DNA of 64,000 bases from Saturnia japonica (Eukaryota > Arthropoda > Insecta > Lepidoptera > Saturniidae): assembly GCA_033032175.1 (NCBI GenBank), contig CM065321.1, positions 16,762,501 to 16,826,500 of the forward strand. The letters run 5' to 3'. The position numbers and the translations under genes are program-made. Shown piece after piece: positions 23,667 to 35,749 of the stretch. How positions within the stretch are numbered: position 1 is the stretch's first letter; each line of letters opens with the position of its first letter. The notes under the pieces were generated by a model. It had not been told where the DNA came from. It searched no databases and saw only the letters and a program-made list of their open reading frames with translations.

Positions 23667-24334
23667 GGTCGAATGGTTTAGATCGGGAGGCAAGAGGGGG
23701 GGTTAATTGAACCCATTGTATCCCTCCCTCGTGCACGTGTATCAGCCGCTAACGAATAGCCGGAAGTAGTAGCCACTAAACTATTTACGGTTTAGCTATA
23801 TTTTTAATACATGTTTGCCACCGTGGTAGTATAAAAAAGCCTCCCAGCAAGTTTCGAATTCTCGGAAGCTATTTGCTTTGGTACGTTTTTGGTACAATTG
23901 ATCTACTTTTACAGTAACTGAATTGGTTACAGAAACCCACGTGCATATTGTAACGGTGATCAATCGATTGGATCGCTATAGAGGATACTTATTACAAAAA
24001 GAATAAAAGCCGTACAAATATTGTACAAGATTCATTCACCGATTAGTTTTGTAGAAATATATATTACTAGCAGACCCGGTCACGCGTTTCTGTGCCGTTT
24101 TGGAGTCCAATGGGAACATTGATCCGATCACTACTAAACTTTACGGAATCCCCTCCTGGGCTTATATGAAGATTTTCAGAAAATTTCATCAAAATCTCTC
24201 CAACCGTTTTGAAATTCATAGGGAACATACATACAAACATCGATTTTTATATGTATATAAAAAATATTATAAATTATTTTCAGAATATCGTAAAACACAA
24301 GAAAACTTTTAACAAAAAAGAAAACCTACTTAAA

Positions 24335-24505
24335 TTATTTAGAAGAGTTCCATTGTTTATCTTCGAAGTTCAAAGTCCAATGCCAATGAAATTAAAAGGT
24401 GGTCCACCCTTGAGGACAAAAATGATCACCCAAATCAGTTCACAAACAAAGACGTTATGGATGAACATCTATAACAAAAATATATTCGAATTGAGTAACC
24501 TCCCG
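24335..24505 (+). repeat. Dispersed repeat family E, copy 2
   Basis: Words shared with 14510-14710: 'agaagagttccattgt', 'aagtccaatgccaatgaaatta', 'tatattcgaattgagta'. It lies immediately right of duplication unit 2. Confidence 0.45.
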
Positions 24506-25776
24506 TCTTTTGTTAAAGTCTGTTAATAAAAACTTTCATTTTTATAAAAGATTTTTTTCGGTATTTAAGGCAAATTCATTAATTACGTAAGTTTTTTTTT
24601 TTATTTGGACCCCCTCTACTCTTTGCTTTTGGTAAGATTTGGCGAGACGTGGTGGAACCCCTACTCTCCGTCTCCCTCATGTAAGATTTATATAATAATG
24701 TAGGCATATTCAAAAGGTTGAAACGAAATCTTATTAACCTGTTTTGAGCTCACGCAATTAAAAGACGCCCCTTTACAAATCTTTCGAACCATGACCTTGA
24801 TTTTTACAGATCTGAGTGCGATTTCTAAACGCTGATTGTATTGTTAGGTAACCTCTTAGTTATAAAAATCTAGGACAACTAAAAAAATATTCAATACAAT
24901 TGCTATTTCATAATCTGTGGTTGTAATACAGCAATGATAAAAACATTTTTGTTGGTATTGGAAAACAGCAGCTAGACGTCGCGCTGTGTCAATCAACCTT
25001 GAAATTAAAAAGTGCTAACATGAAATAAATTCAAATGTATTTTTGTCATTTTATATAAACTTTATACAAATATTTTCTGCATTTTAATTATTTATGTAAG
25101 TATCTAAATATACGTCATGAAACGTAAGTGATAAAATAATATAAATAATTATGTATTTTTTGCTACCAACAGCAATAAATAAATGGCAATATACATATAT
25201 TATGTCCCTCTGTTCTTCTTTTTTTCATAATAATATAGTATTATATTAAACTAAAATAGTACTAGCATAGATTTTGCTTTTCAATAAACTTCCATGAAAT
25301 CATTGTGTCAAACTATAGGTAGGTTACCTCACAATGTTTAAAACTGTAATGAATGATCGAGCTAAGTATTTACAAACTTTTCAACTTATCTTCAGTAAAA
25401 TTATTTAATATGAAGTGTTAAAAACGCACTGCAATAATACAAATATCGTCGATATTCTTAACCAGTGTTTTAAATGCTGTAAAGTAAATACCTATCATTA
25501 TGTAACATTAGATACATTTTATGCACATGTTAATAAACCGATAATGTAGGAAAAGAATGTGTGTATGGACATAAAAATGTTATCACTTTTTCAGGATATG
25601 TGTATCTTATATACTTGTATACACTATAAGTAATTTCTATATTCTATATTAATGAGAACTAACAATGCGCATTCTAACTCTATTTGGATATGTGCACATT
25701 TATTTCCAATCCATTCTCAACAAAACAATAGCGCTTGCAAATAAGTTGCCAAAAAGACATTATGTTCAATACTCAC
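24506..25776 (-). other. CHSY1 intron 1, 5' part; AT-rich, no further exon seen
   Basis: Downstream (leftward) of the CHSY1 exon 1 donor at 25771-25776. AT-rich, with no minus-strand reading frame that continues the chondroitin synthase family. The intron probably extends at least to the left edge of the window. Confidence 0.5.
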
Positions 25777-26541
25777 GTCGTAACTCCACGTGCAGGAAAC
25801 TCCGGCAAATTTAGCGACACACCGGCCCAGTTCGACGTCTTCGTGGGTTGTATACAGGTGTTTCAAGCAGTACTTGACGTGGGGCGCTACCCTTCGCAGC
25901 GTCTCCTGCGATATGAGAACACCAGGACCGCCCATACAGAAATTCTCATTGTAATCTAAAGCCAAGGCGTCCCTCTCTGAGTTCGTGCCTCGCCCAGCCT
26001 GACCGATGAACTGGGGCTTCCTACTATCCACAGAACGCAGAAACTCCTCCAATTTATCACCTCTAACATAAACGTCATCGTCAGCGCGCATAAACCACTC
26101 AAACTTATCGCCATATTTCTCGTACATATGCAATAGCATGAGAAACGACTTCTTCTGGGGTGGGTAACTGTCGTCCACGTTACGTAAAGGAACCAAAGGC
26201 AGACCGGGGGCGCGCGATACCTCCGAACTGAAAAACGCGATCCGCCCCGGTAAATCCTGACTCCAGGTGTCGTAAACCGCTTTCGCTCTCGTCGTCAAAT
26301 ATTGTTCGGCCGTCATCACACCCACAAACACTAGAGTTCTGTTCGAATTATGAACAGTCTCGTTCGAATTCAGACCTATCAGAGCCAAAGGATCGGGGTC
26401 CACGTACGACCTTGCCGATTCCGGACAGGCTTCGATATTCGTCCGGGACGAAGTCCGCAAACACAGTTTAAGGAAAACGCCGAGCGTAACGCCGGCCACT
26501 AAGCCCGTCACCAGATGCATCCACCTGCTTCTCCGGGGCAT
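25777..26541 (-). CDS. CHSY1: Chondroitin sulfate synthase (CHSY1-like), first coding exon
   Basis: Codons 1-255 of a Golgi type II membrane glycosyltransferase that polymerises the GlcA/GalNAc chain of chondroitin sulfate. The ATG at 26539-26541 is followed by a basic stretch (PRRSR) and a hydrophobic anchor at residues 9-28, as expected for a signal anchor. Two N-glycosylation sequons lie at 60-62 and 67-69. The galactosyltransferase-31/chondroitin N-terminal domain starts near residue 69 and carries the metal-binding acidic motif RADDDVY (residues 152-158), then FCMGGPGV (201-208) and TTHEDVELGRC (231-241), all family hallmarks. Coding stops at WSYD, residue 255, where GTGAGT (plus 25771-25776) is a strong phase-0 donor; the 19 codons read beyond it are intron. 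The C-terminal half, including the second transferase domain, is not in the window. CHSY1 versus a CHPF-like paralogue cannot be settled from this exon. Confidence 0.92.
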
Positions 26542-27245
26542 CGTGATCGAAGTGCGTCAACAGAGGCAGCCACTGTTACCCGGCATCCACATGTGTGCAT
26601 TCCAGGAATAATCTTTTTATCCCTTTTTTGTACCGACCGGGAGGGGTAGACATTAGCGGGCTGCTTTTTTGTTCGGTTTTCGCTCCCATCGGACGGGGAG
26701 CGATCACATGGTAGCGCACGTCGCGGCCGCGCCGTCGTGCAACTCGAAATCGAACCCTATCTCGATATCGCCGGCCTAAATATCGGATTTGCAGATGTTA
26801 TCGGAGCGCGCAGGGGCGCGGGGGCTGCGGAGAGGTGCGGCGCCAGTCGTAATGCGACCCGAACATGTTACGTTGCACCGACGAGTCACCGATTCACTCG
26901 GCACGCTGCGCCGCGCTGCGCGTTTCGCGTAAAAACAGTTCGACTCGTGCGCCGCCCGCGGACCAACTGCACTACCTCAAAACAAAACTCAAGCAGCGGT
27001 AATTCCGACTGTCCGCGCTCTCCGTATTCTTGCACATTTCTCTTTCCCGCTTGCGAAATGCTCAATCTCATGTCCTCGTCGAGCGTGCAATGTGAACCGA
27101 TTGGAATGAACTTGCTCCATTCATCGCGGCCTGTCTGACAACTGACAGCGATGACAATAGACAATGCGGTGGTCGCCCATTGTCTGGTGGGTCACCGCCG
27201 GGCGCCGCGCACGCCGGCTCGCGGAAACTCAATTTTATGACCTAT
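26542..27245 (-). promoter_or_regulatory. CpG-rich promoter and 5' UTR region of CHSY1
   Basis: This 700-bp block is clearly richer in G/C and CpG than the surrounding sequence, with strings such as GCGGCCGCGCC (about 26722-26732), and lies directly upstream of the CHSY1 start. Transcription start and 5' UTR borders cannot be placed by eye. Open frames of 69 to 133 codons across it on both strands are side effects of the high GC content. Confidence 0.55.
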
Positions 27246-27377
27246 TTGCAAGATACTGGGTTTACCGGGAACTACGCAACTTTAACGTAATCACGGTTCC
27301 CTTACCTGTACCTATGTTACGCAAATTACGTCCAATGGAATTGTATGGCAAATGGCTCGTGGTTTTTTTATAAAATA

Positions 27378-27560
27378 CTAGCTGTGCCCCATGATTTCAC
27401 TCGTGTTAAATTTCATAGGCTAACTGTCCACCGCGCGGCGCCCGTGTAGCCTCTATAGTTTTTCTCAGTTTCCGTTTCTTCTACAGATATCAGATTCTTT
27501 AGATACATCTCTCCAGATTGTTTCACGTTCATGGTAACTACTCCACTCCCTTAGACTCCT
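27378..27560 (-). repeat. Helitron-like 3' end fragment
   Basis: 'actagctgtgccccatgattt' reads on the minus strand as a 3' end closing in CTAG. The following words ('gtttcacgttcatggtaac', 'tctaactggtagtatcag') parallel 8885-9600. Confidence 0.45.
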
Positions 27561-27799
27561 AACGTGAACTTATATAAAATGCAATAAGATTTTATCAAAT
27601 CTAACTGGTAGTATCAGATGTTATCCCTCCTAATACATCATTGATAACTTAATGTATATTCTTAAAAACTTAGAATAGCTAGATTTTATCAAAGATCAGT
27701 AGAAATAGACATAAATTGCGGAATATACATTAGTAGTAGGTAGTGTGATTTAGACTTATTAAGACCAATAAACGTTTTTAGGTAATAGTGTTAGTTTAT

Positions 27800-28168
27800 A
27801 TAATAAGATCCCGAAACACATTACTGATTTGCAGGACAACGAGTCCAGGGACCATGTCAAGCCGGTTTAACTGTTAAAAAGTTTATTAATAGGATAAATC
27901 ATTATGTGAATGATAGTGATGTCTGGAGGTGACGCCCTCTTTGTGCATTCACTAAATTATTTATATAAATAGTTATTATTATTGTATTAAATTAATACTA
28001 TTGTACAGTTAAACTACTCGAGCATCCAATAAATTACATTTGGAAAAAAAAATGATCGAGTTGCTTGCCGGTTCTTCTTGATGACTGGGATTTTTCCGAA
28101 CCGGTAATAGTGTTTTGACGTTCATAACGTACCTCCTTAGGTTCTAAATTGAATAAATATTTTTTTGA
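27800..28168 (+). pseudogene. LINE 3' end with reverse transcriptase C-terminal remnant
   Basis: In the frame starting near 27808 the sequence gives 'NKIPKHITDLQDNE' and, after frameshifts, 'YYRIDHYVNDSDVW'-like words, the C-terminal pattern of a common lepidopteran LINE. The 3' UTR includes 'gttgcttgccggttcttct' and 'ccgaaccggtaatagtg', and the copy ends in a 'tttgatttgattt' tail. A second copy in reverse is at 46515-46865. Confidence 0.6.
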
Positions 28169-29915
28169 TTTGATTTAGACCATTCAAAAAAGCAATCTCT
28201 TAGAGTTTATAATATTTTAGATTTTCCATAAAATTACAGGAAATTATAGTTGCAAAAGTTCAGTTACCTACTTATTTCTTTGGTTTTAACATGATTATCA
28301 AAGAGTGTTTAAGCTTTTTAAATACACTCAAATAGACGTAATAATGCGTCAAAAATAATTGGTATTTATATGAATAACTTGATTAGTTACAACAATTAAA
28401 TCTCAAATTTTTTATAGCGTACTTAAATTTTTGGATACAACAATATAAATACCGTCAACACATTTGAGGGAACTTTAAAGAGATATGGTGCATTTTTATC
28501 ATCCATGGCATTGACCTATACGCTCTTATAGCATGGGGATTATGGTCCATTAAAATATGAAATGAAAAACTCACTTAGAAATTAAATCCAGATGTGAAGA
28601 CGTCGAGACAGCATTTGCATGACATGTGGATTGGGTCTAAATGCAGTTAAAAATTTATTGCCTGGAAAATATTTTCTGCTTGTTTCTCCTGCATTATGTA
28701 AAGTTTGAAATTTGAGATCTGTTTTTAACTAAGTGAAAATAATAAACAGTGTTCTTAGCAAAATATTTTTTTTGGAATTCAGGTGTACAATTTCTTTTTT
28801 ACCTTTGAATATTATTATTTTTTATTATTAATGCTTTACAGAATGTTTATGCAATGTTGAAATACTATTAGTTTACAATTAAAAGGTAACGGTGACCACC
28901 AGGAAAGAATGCGTATCGGTCGACAGCCATCGTTGCCATACCAGCTTGCAAATATCACGAGAAAGACCACTGGTCAAAGAATCACTGGACTTTACTTTGG
29001 TCATGGTGTTTCTTGTGGGAAGATTTTATCTACAGAAAATTCTTTCTCTCAAGTTTAGCGATGTTCTCCTATAGAACACATGCCTATTTTCCACACAAAA
29101 TCAATCGTTATATCCGCCAGTTAGTTAGGCCATGGGGCCTATAGAGAGACAAGATCATGAGCAATAAATATTTAGAACAAAGACTGTGCCTGTTTTCCTT
29201 CGAATTTCATTTTCATTTCAGTTCCGCAAATCCCGTGGATCCCGCATGTGTAGTATTGGGCTTCATCGTCACTTAACATTAGGTGAGACTGTATAGCTAT
29301 CCAAATCGCCTTACCGCGCCTTTCTGTCCGTATGTACGCTTAGATCTTTTAAACTACGCAACGGATTTTAATGCGGGTTTCAATAACATTAAGAGATTTT
29401 TTTACGGAACGGTTATATATACAATACATTCCAATTAAGTTGTACAGTAGAGAAAATTCAATGACTTGTAACCAAGTAGTCAAAACATTATTTTCGACCG
29501 CTTAAATGGCTTACGCTGGCTAAACCTCATAAGATACATCAAAATAATGTTGTAAAGAATTTTAGTTCCTCAAAACGCCTGGAGAAAAGCCCGCGATGGT
29601 ATATGTCTATATTCTAAGGTTGACTTGCCATAACCATTTTTATCTTCAATATAATAATTAAAAATATTACGTTAATGAATAAGTTATTTACTACAATTCA
29701 GTAATAATCTGTATCTAGATCAATTAGTTAGTTAACTTGGGCGGTTAATGTAGATTAAAATGTTAATTAAAAGTTTTATACCGTAATACCGTAGAAGATA
29801 TCACAAATTCATAATTCCTCTCAGCATAACTGTCGCAGTCGGTTGGCCGGCCGGCACTCCGCACGTATAATGAATTGCGCGACGCGAACTAAGCGTACTA
29901 TTCGTAAATATGAAG
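28169..29915. other. Intergenic stretch, mostly repeat debris
   Basis: 29320-29640 contains words of dispersed lepidopteran repeats ('cgcttagatcttttaaac', 'gcttaaatggcttacgctgg'), the latter shared with the Helitrons at 11730 and 37300. The 60-codon frame at 28892-29074 is not supported by any motif. Confidence 0.35.
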
Positions 29916-29920
29916 TTACA

Positions 29921-30150
29921 TAACATACCATCGCGCCTGTATCCCTGAAGTGTTAGGCAGACGTGTAACACGCACAATTCGCCGGGTATGTTTTAGGTCT
30001 CATGTAATAGGGGACGAGCCTATTGCCATTAAACTCCGAGCTTCAACTGATAATTTCATAGAAAAATCCAGTTACACTTTCCTTGACCTGGGAATCGAAC
30101 CTAGGACCTCTAACATAACCGTTGGGTTTAGGACCACTAGGCTAGAGGGA
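29921..30150 (-). repeat. tRNA-derived SINE, copy S5
   Basis: It contains 'taggtctcatgtaatagggg', 'ctgggaatcgaacctaggac' (B box on the minus strand) and 'ggaccactaggct' (A box). It has a small internal deletion compared with 13823-14104. Confidence 0.75.
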
Positions 30151-31039
30151 GTTTTGAAGTTATGGTTTATCAATATTAAAGCGATAAACTTTAAATCAAA
30201 CTCATTAAGACATAAAATACACCATTTTGTAAAATATACTCATGCGAAGCTGGGGCGGGTCGCTAGTTTGTTTAATAATGACAAAACAAATTAAAATTAA
30301 TGCTGTTCTTTGATAAGAGTATCCCTTGGGAACAGCTGGAACGATTTGTCTATTTTTTGTTTTAAAATGATCTTCATAGTCCGAATTGGGTTTTTGGAAT
30401 TGGAATAAAAATCAGAAGCGTTTTACCCGGAAAGCTTTGAAATTCGGGAAAAACTGAACGTCATTTTTTCTATCGGATTTTTGTATGAACTAAAGACCAA
30501 ACTTACGACTCAAAGGTTGGATATGCGTAACTCTTATTATGATCCTTGAAAAGTTTTTAGGGAAAAAGAATTCAGGATAGTCAACGCTGTGTTCAAGCTA
30601 TTGACTATTGGAAAAGGCAGAAACGACGTCTGCTGAGCCAGCTATTAATACTTTGCTAAGACAATGTAAAATATGTTTGCTTAAATTAATTAAATGCGTT
30701 GATAGGGAAGTGTTATTTCGAGGCTTGAGTATCATTTACATAATTGTCTGGACAAATAAGTAAAACAAAGACGTGGACTAATAATTAAATGTCTCTGCTA
30801 GCTAACAGATTCACGGAAAACTACCTATGTGACCTTTGCTAATACAACAAATAGCATCTCTACAATTTACCGTACTTGGACAAACACCAAATAGCTACAC
30901 GAATACGTCGGATCAAGAGAACTGCTTTAGAATTATTTATTGTCGTATAGAAACATGGTTTTCCTATTTAGATCGCAAAATACGATATTAAAACACTTCA
31001 TAAATTGCTCGATAAATGTTAAGTATTTTTAGACATAAC
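30151..31039. other. Intergenic stretch, nothing recognised
   Basis: Moderately AT-rich, no polymerase III boxes, no transposase words, no exon with convincing splice sites. Confidence 0.3.
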
Positions 31040-31604
31040 AATTTAATCACCAAATCTTTGTTAGTAGTATAGGTTATCAAACATTCGGCTACAACACTCA
31101 CCTAAACTTAAATATTGATTTTTGTGAAATAAGTTTGAAGACAAAGCGCTCCCGAACTGCTTTATCCGCGTGCCCTGGAGTAATGGTTAATGATACCTAA
31201 ATACAATGTTGTACAAAAATACCAGTCTTTAGTATATCTTTAAAAAAAGTCCGGGATCTCCATCTCCTCTATCTCCCATCCCCTATCTCTTATACATAAG
31301 CCACAATAAGGTATTTTGTGACAATGATTTGTTGAAAGTTAAAAAATGATTTATATACATTATTTTTAAGCATTGCATATTAAGCTTTACGAATGAAATT
31401 TACTTAATTATCAAGACAATTTTAGGAAGAGAAGCTTTTCTCTTTATAGGATGTTATTTGGACCCATACTTTGGGAGATAATGGAAATTTAAAATAATTT
31501 GTACTTGCGTGAAGTGAGAACAATTATTATATGCTACACAGGTGCGTCAGGGGCGTGTTGTTTGTCAGGTAAAATTAAGACGGGTAAAACTACGAGGCAC
31601 AGCT
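31040..31604 (+). repeat. Non-autonomous Helitron-like element, family B, copy 2
   Basis: Aligns with 17770-18363: 'gaactgctttatccgcgtgcc', 'tatctcttatacataagcc', 'aataatttgtacttgcg', 'cacaggtgcgtcaggggcg', and ends 'gaggcacagctag' before T. Confidence 0.5.
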
Positions 31605-31784
31605 AGTTTTTTATATAAGAATGTCGATAAAAAAGCAAATCTTAGTAAAACCATGCATGGCGATGGGACATTTTTTTTCTAGCTACTACCCTCACATGTG
31701 TTCCGATAGCAGATGAGGTTGTGGCTATACTAGTATAAACAAACTAAATTAAGACAGTTTTTATATAAAAATTAAAAAAACTTA

Positions 31785-31940
31785 AATTATTATGAAGAGT
31801 TCTCTTAAGAAATTAAAATAGGTCCACTCTTGAGGTACCACCTTTCCAACAAAAAAATAATCATTTAAATCGGTTCCTACATAAAGAAGTTATTGCTGAA
31901 CATCCATAAAAAATATATACATTCGAATTGAGTATTTAAT
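31785..31940 (+). repeat. Dispersed repeat family E, copy 3
   Basis: Shares 'gaagagttctctt', 'aataggtccactcttgag' and 'attcgaattgagta' with 14510-14710 and 24335-24505. An inner segment is missing. Confidence 0.4.
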
Positions 31941-32926
31941 CCGACTACAACACAAAGAAAAACAAGTGAAAAAGAGGAATTTTAATTCGAGAGAGTAAGT
32001 TGGGTCCCGAGAACAGCGAACCATTATTTCTACAGGAGAATCCTGAGCGCACAGAGGGATACTAGAAAAGAGATTAAAAAAATTCACGAGTCTTGTACTA
32101 TACTTTTTTACTGCGAGAAATCTTGTTGGGCGGGGAATTTTAAAGACGCGTTAAATTTAGGTACATTTTGTTACACGCGAGAGAAAGATCGCGACCACCA
32201 TACACATAGTGATAAACCCATTACTGATTATCTTTTAATTTGTCGCATTCCGGGATCAGTCGGTCAACAGCTGTATTTGATTATTTAATTGGTTAAAATT
32301 ATTAGTGTAATCTTTTATAGTTTAAATGCATTTGTTTGAAAAATAAAAATAAGAATTCAATACATACCTCTTTTTGTTATTTACAGTTACTTTTTATGCT
32401 TAGCCACTTTTAGCTACTTTGGAAGGTATTCGATTTCCTAAATCTAGCTACATTCTCGGTGCGATTTAACTACTAGTTAGATCCTTTGCCGAGGTGGCAA
32501 CACTGCCCGGTCGGCCAGTGTGTCTACTTACAACATAATATCCTTCAAGCATAATATAAAGAGACATTTGAACCGGCCAGTATGATAGCGACGACTGACA
32601 ATCGCCGTCACTTTGACTTGATACGATTTAAAATACATACAAAAGAGTAACGATACCCCGAGTGTCTCACGCACCCTGAACAATCTTTTTTTTAAATGGC
32701 AACCGTGTTCATCTATAATACAATAATTCTGCCAGTGTCACATGAATAGAATATTTTTATAATTATTCTTGTAATCTTCAAACTTAGCTCTAACAAGTCG
32801 GTGACCCTTTTTTAATGTTTGTAGGCCTTCTTTATGTTCCTAGTTGTTATCTTCCAATCAATCTGAGCACACCCGAACCACAACACGCAAAATGTTGCCA
32901 AAAATTACATAATATAGGGCCAAATA
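31941..32926. other. Intergenic stretch, nothing recognised
   Basis: No supported exon. The minus frame at 31890-32087 and the plus frame at 32815-33024 overlap repeats. Confidence 0.3.
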
Positions 32927-33159
32927 ACATAACATACCATCACACCTGTATCCTCGAAGGGATAGGCAGAAGTGTAAAAATGTACACCCACAGTTCCCCA
33001 GGTATGTTTTTAGGTCCCACATAATAGGGGGCGAGCCTGTTGCAATTGATTGGGCACAAAGCCAAACTCCAAGCTGGTACCTACTGAAAATTTCATGCAA
33101 AACCCATTAACACTTTACTCGACCTGGGAATCGAAACCAGGACCTCGAGCATAGGCAGT
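32927..33159 (-). repeat. tRNA-derived SINE, copy S6
   Basis: 'cctcgaagggataggcagaa', 'tttttaggtcccacataata' and 'cgacctgggaatcgaaacc' identify the family. The 5' head, including the A box, is truncated at 'gcataggcag'. Confidence 0.75.
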
Positions 33160-33499
33160 TACATATACAATATACTTACGTTTAAAAATAAATAACATAC
33201 GTTTATAAACTGTAAAGAAAACGTGTTTTTGCCTTCATTTGGATTCACGTTATTTGATTTTATAAATGTTCTCCGATTTTTAGAGTATTCACCTCTTATG
33301 ATTATAATAAAAATCAGGTTTATGCTTTCATTTTGGTTAACTATTTGATCATAAGAAGTGATGAAAAAAACTATTCAAATTTATTACATTATGCGAGACT
33401 TTAAGAAATACAATAGTTTTACATAAATGACGAGCTTCTACAATAGTTGTATTGTGTAGTAGGTATTCAGTTTCCAAGATATAAATCTGACGCCTTAGT

Positions 33500-33920
33500 T
33501 CTCACAGTGGTCCAAGTGAACCCTCAGTGGTCCACGGGAGACTCGACGAGGGTCTACGTTGGCGTGACAAAAAAATGGGGATTCACATCTGTAAGCGGGG
33601 TCTACGAAAATTTATCTGCTTTCGATAGTGAAGAACTAAAGTGTTGGCTTGACTTCACCTATCAATGTAGGCAGATAATATTATGTTAAGAATCTCAGCG
33701 ACTGTTAGTTGTAAAAACTTGCATAATCCATATTCAGTACAACGTGTCGAGACTTGGGCCGAACTTAACCTCAACGCAAATTTCCATAGTTAGATATAAT
33801 CTTACCATTCTTGGTCGAGTTTTGGGAATATGGTAGAAATGTAGCTGCAGGGGGTCCACCGGAATCAGCAAAATTTTGACAGTGGTCTATGAAAAAAAAG
33901 TCTGGGAACCTCTGGTCTAC
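33500..33920 (-). repeat. hAT-like terminal fragments
   Basis: On the minus strand 33918 downward reads CAGAGGTTCCCAGACTTTTT, close to the common hAT end CAGNGGTTCCCAAAC, followed by 'gtggaccccctgcag'. 'cagtggtccacgggagactc' at 33524-33543 has the same flavour. No transposase frame and no 8-bp target duplication could be fixed. Confidence 0.4.
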
Positions 33921-34447
33921 CACACTTCCTAAATTATATAAAGATAGTAACATTATTATGATTAAATAAAAAAATGGATTCAATAAAACATTATGCATAT
34001 AATTCTATTATAAAAACATAACTTGAATGCTGGATAGCAAATCAAACACTCATAATTGAGGGTAAAGAATATTAAACAAAGGTTATATCACGGCAAATCT
34101 TTCATAGTCATATCAGCTTCAAAGTTTTGTTAGTAACAATTTAATTTATGAAATGCATCCCGAACTTGTTTTTATCGCATAAAATCTGTCATAAAATTAA
34201 TTTGACTCTTCATTTGCAAAGACGCTGCGAGGTACGTTCATAAAATATGCATTCTCAAATATCGTGTTATTAACGTAAACTTTACTAAATTTAAACAAAA
34301 CAATAATTATTCATACATTAATAGAAAATATGAACACGGGCGTACATATTAACGAAGTATTTATCTATTTATAAAAAATATAATAAATCACAGCCATCTT
34401 AAATTGACAAGAGTGAAGTTAACCTCAAATGAATATGGTAGCTAACT

Positions 34448-34711
34448 TCAACTTGCCAAATTGTCTGGCGACGAAATTAGTTGGTACATTAGAATGTTTT
34501 TTAAACCGTGCATTAAATGCAAAGCATCACTTTTCATAAGGTTTTTTATGCTGTGAAATAAATAAAAACTTCTACATTTTTTTAATATGCTAACTACCAT
34601 AAATAAATACTTTCTTAATCGATGTGATCTAAGTGACATTGTGGTCGGAGATGCAAACACGCTAATCTTTGGCGTCAAATTTTTCTGCCGAGTACTTAGA
34701 GGTTTCGCCAT
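34448..34711 (-). CDS. Small uncharacterised ORF with good start context (doubtful)
   Basis: An 87-codon frame that, unlike most in this window, begins with a true ATG in a good insect context (CAAAATGG, minus strand at 34709-34711). The product is basic and has no recognisable domain, signal peptide or membrane segment. There is no obvious donor site, and the surroundings are AT-rich and repeat-laden. It may be a small gene, a first exon, or chance. Confidence 0.2.
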   Translation of the reverse strand: MAKPLSTRQKNLTPKISVFASPTTMSLRSHRLRKYLFMVVSILKKCRSFYLFHSIKNLMKSDALHLMHGLKNILMYQLISSPDNLAS

Positions 34712-34767
34712 TTTGAGGTTTCATTGCCTATAATTAATGAATAAATAATAAACAAATGAGCCATTAT

Positions 34768-35150
34768 TAGTTCAAAATTTCTTTACAAACGCCATTATAC
34801 AGATTATGACTTTTAATTCTTATCTCGGAAACTGTACAATTCATTTGAATATTCACGTTACAATGAAATACAATCGAATGAAAGCAAAACAATATTATGT
34901 CGGTGCAAATGTCAAATAACTATCTATTTCTTTCATGATCTCTCTAGAAAATCGAATGTGAACAATCTTCGCTTCAAAACTTCTTTACAAATGCAATAAT
35001 ACATAGGAATTTTAATTCTTATCTCCGAAACCGTTGCATTTCATTATTCACGTTACAATGAAATACAATCGAATGAAAGCAAAACATTTATGTCAGCGCA
35101 AATGTCAAAAAACTTTCTACTTCTTTCATGACCTTTCTACAAACTAAATA
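34768..35150 (+). repeat. Two-unit imperfect tandem repeat (~200 bp)
   Basis: Unit 1 (34768-34970) and unit 2 (34972-35150) share 'ttctttacaaa', 'ttttaattcttatctc', 'ttcacgttacaatgaaatac', 'aatcgaatgaaagcaaaac' and 'gcaaatgtcaaa', with substitutions and short gaps. Non-coding. Confidence 0.75.
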
Positions 35151-35506
35151 ATCCTATAAAACATTGCATTATAATCAAAGGATTAATTTGATTTTATATT
35201 ACAAATTACTTATCTAACAACATTATTAATCAATTAACACTTTTCTATTACTAAAAGGCAAGATAAGATTAATGCCGTTTGCGAACTAAGGCTTTATCGA
35301 TAAAATTTCTGTAAATGTCGTAAAAACGTCACAACACTATATCGCTCCGATTCCACTATGGGTTTTCAGTTTCATTGTCTCTTTTAAAAGCAAGTTCAAA
35401 AATATAATATTTTCTGACAATGTATCAAACTGTGTTAACAGTAGGTACTCAACAACATGCCGGACTGAAACATGTATGAATTTTTATAGGATACCGCCAT
35501 ACATTA

Positions 35507-35747
35507 ATGATTGGTTTCCGCTGGGGCATCAACTAGATAAAGCGTTACCTGCAAACAATAGCTCCTAAAATACGGCAACTTAATATCATAGCGTGTATTG
35601 ACTATTTGAAATGAAAGCTTGTCAAATTGACAGTATTGTCGGTATGACACTGACTCGAGTAAGCCAATTCGGTGTAGTTTTGATTGTCGCATTTTTACAG
35701 TACGCCGCGACGCGACGGTATCTAGTTCGCCAGCAGAAACCACTCAT
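35507..35747. mobile_element. Foldback MITE, 241 bp, TA target duplication
   Basis: The left end ATGATTGGTTTCCGCTGG and the right end (minus) ATGAGTGGTTTCTGCTGG form terminal inverted repeats that continue, with a small gap, to ACTAGATA. Both ends are flanked by TA (35505-35506, 35748-35749), which fits a Tc1/mariner-type MITE. Frames of 71 and 79 codons on opposite strands across it are by-products of the inverted repeat. Confidence 0.6.
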
Positions 35748-35749
35748 TA

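Larger units (their letters stand above)
21742..24280 (+). repeat. 2,539-bp tandem duplication, unit 2
   Basis: Head-to-tail copy of 19206-21741. Differences cluster in three places: a short patch at 23287-23330 (compare 20755-20800), the SINE, and a (TA)n run at 23640-23666 where unit 1 has an A-rich string. Elsewhere the two units match almost base for base, so the duplication is young or has been homogenised. The junction at 21741/21742 shares TTTT with the left border. Confidence 0.9.

Noticed and set aside
26737..27373. Open frames of 69-133 codons on both strands in the CpG-rich region
   Set aside because: They occur on both strands at once, start at weak or non-ATG codons, show no domain and are explained by the high GC content of the CHSY1 promoter.
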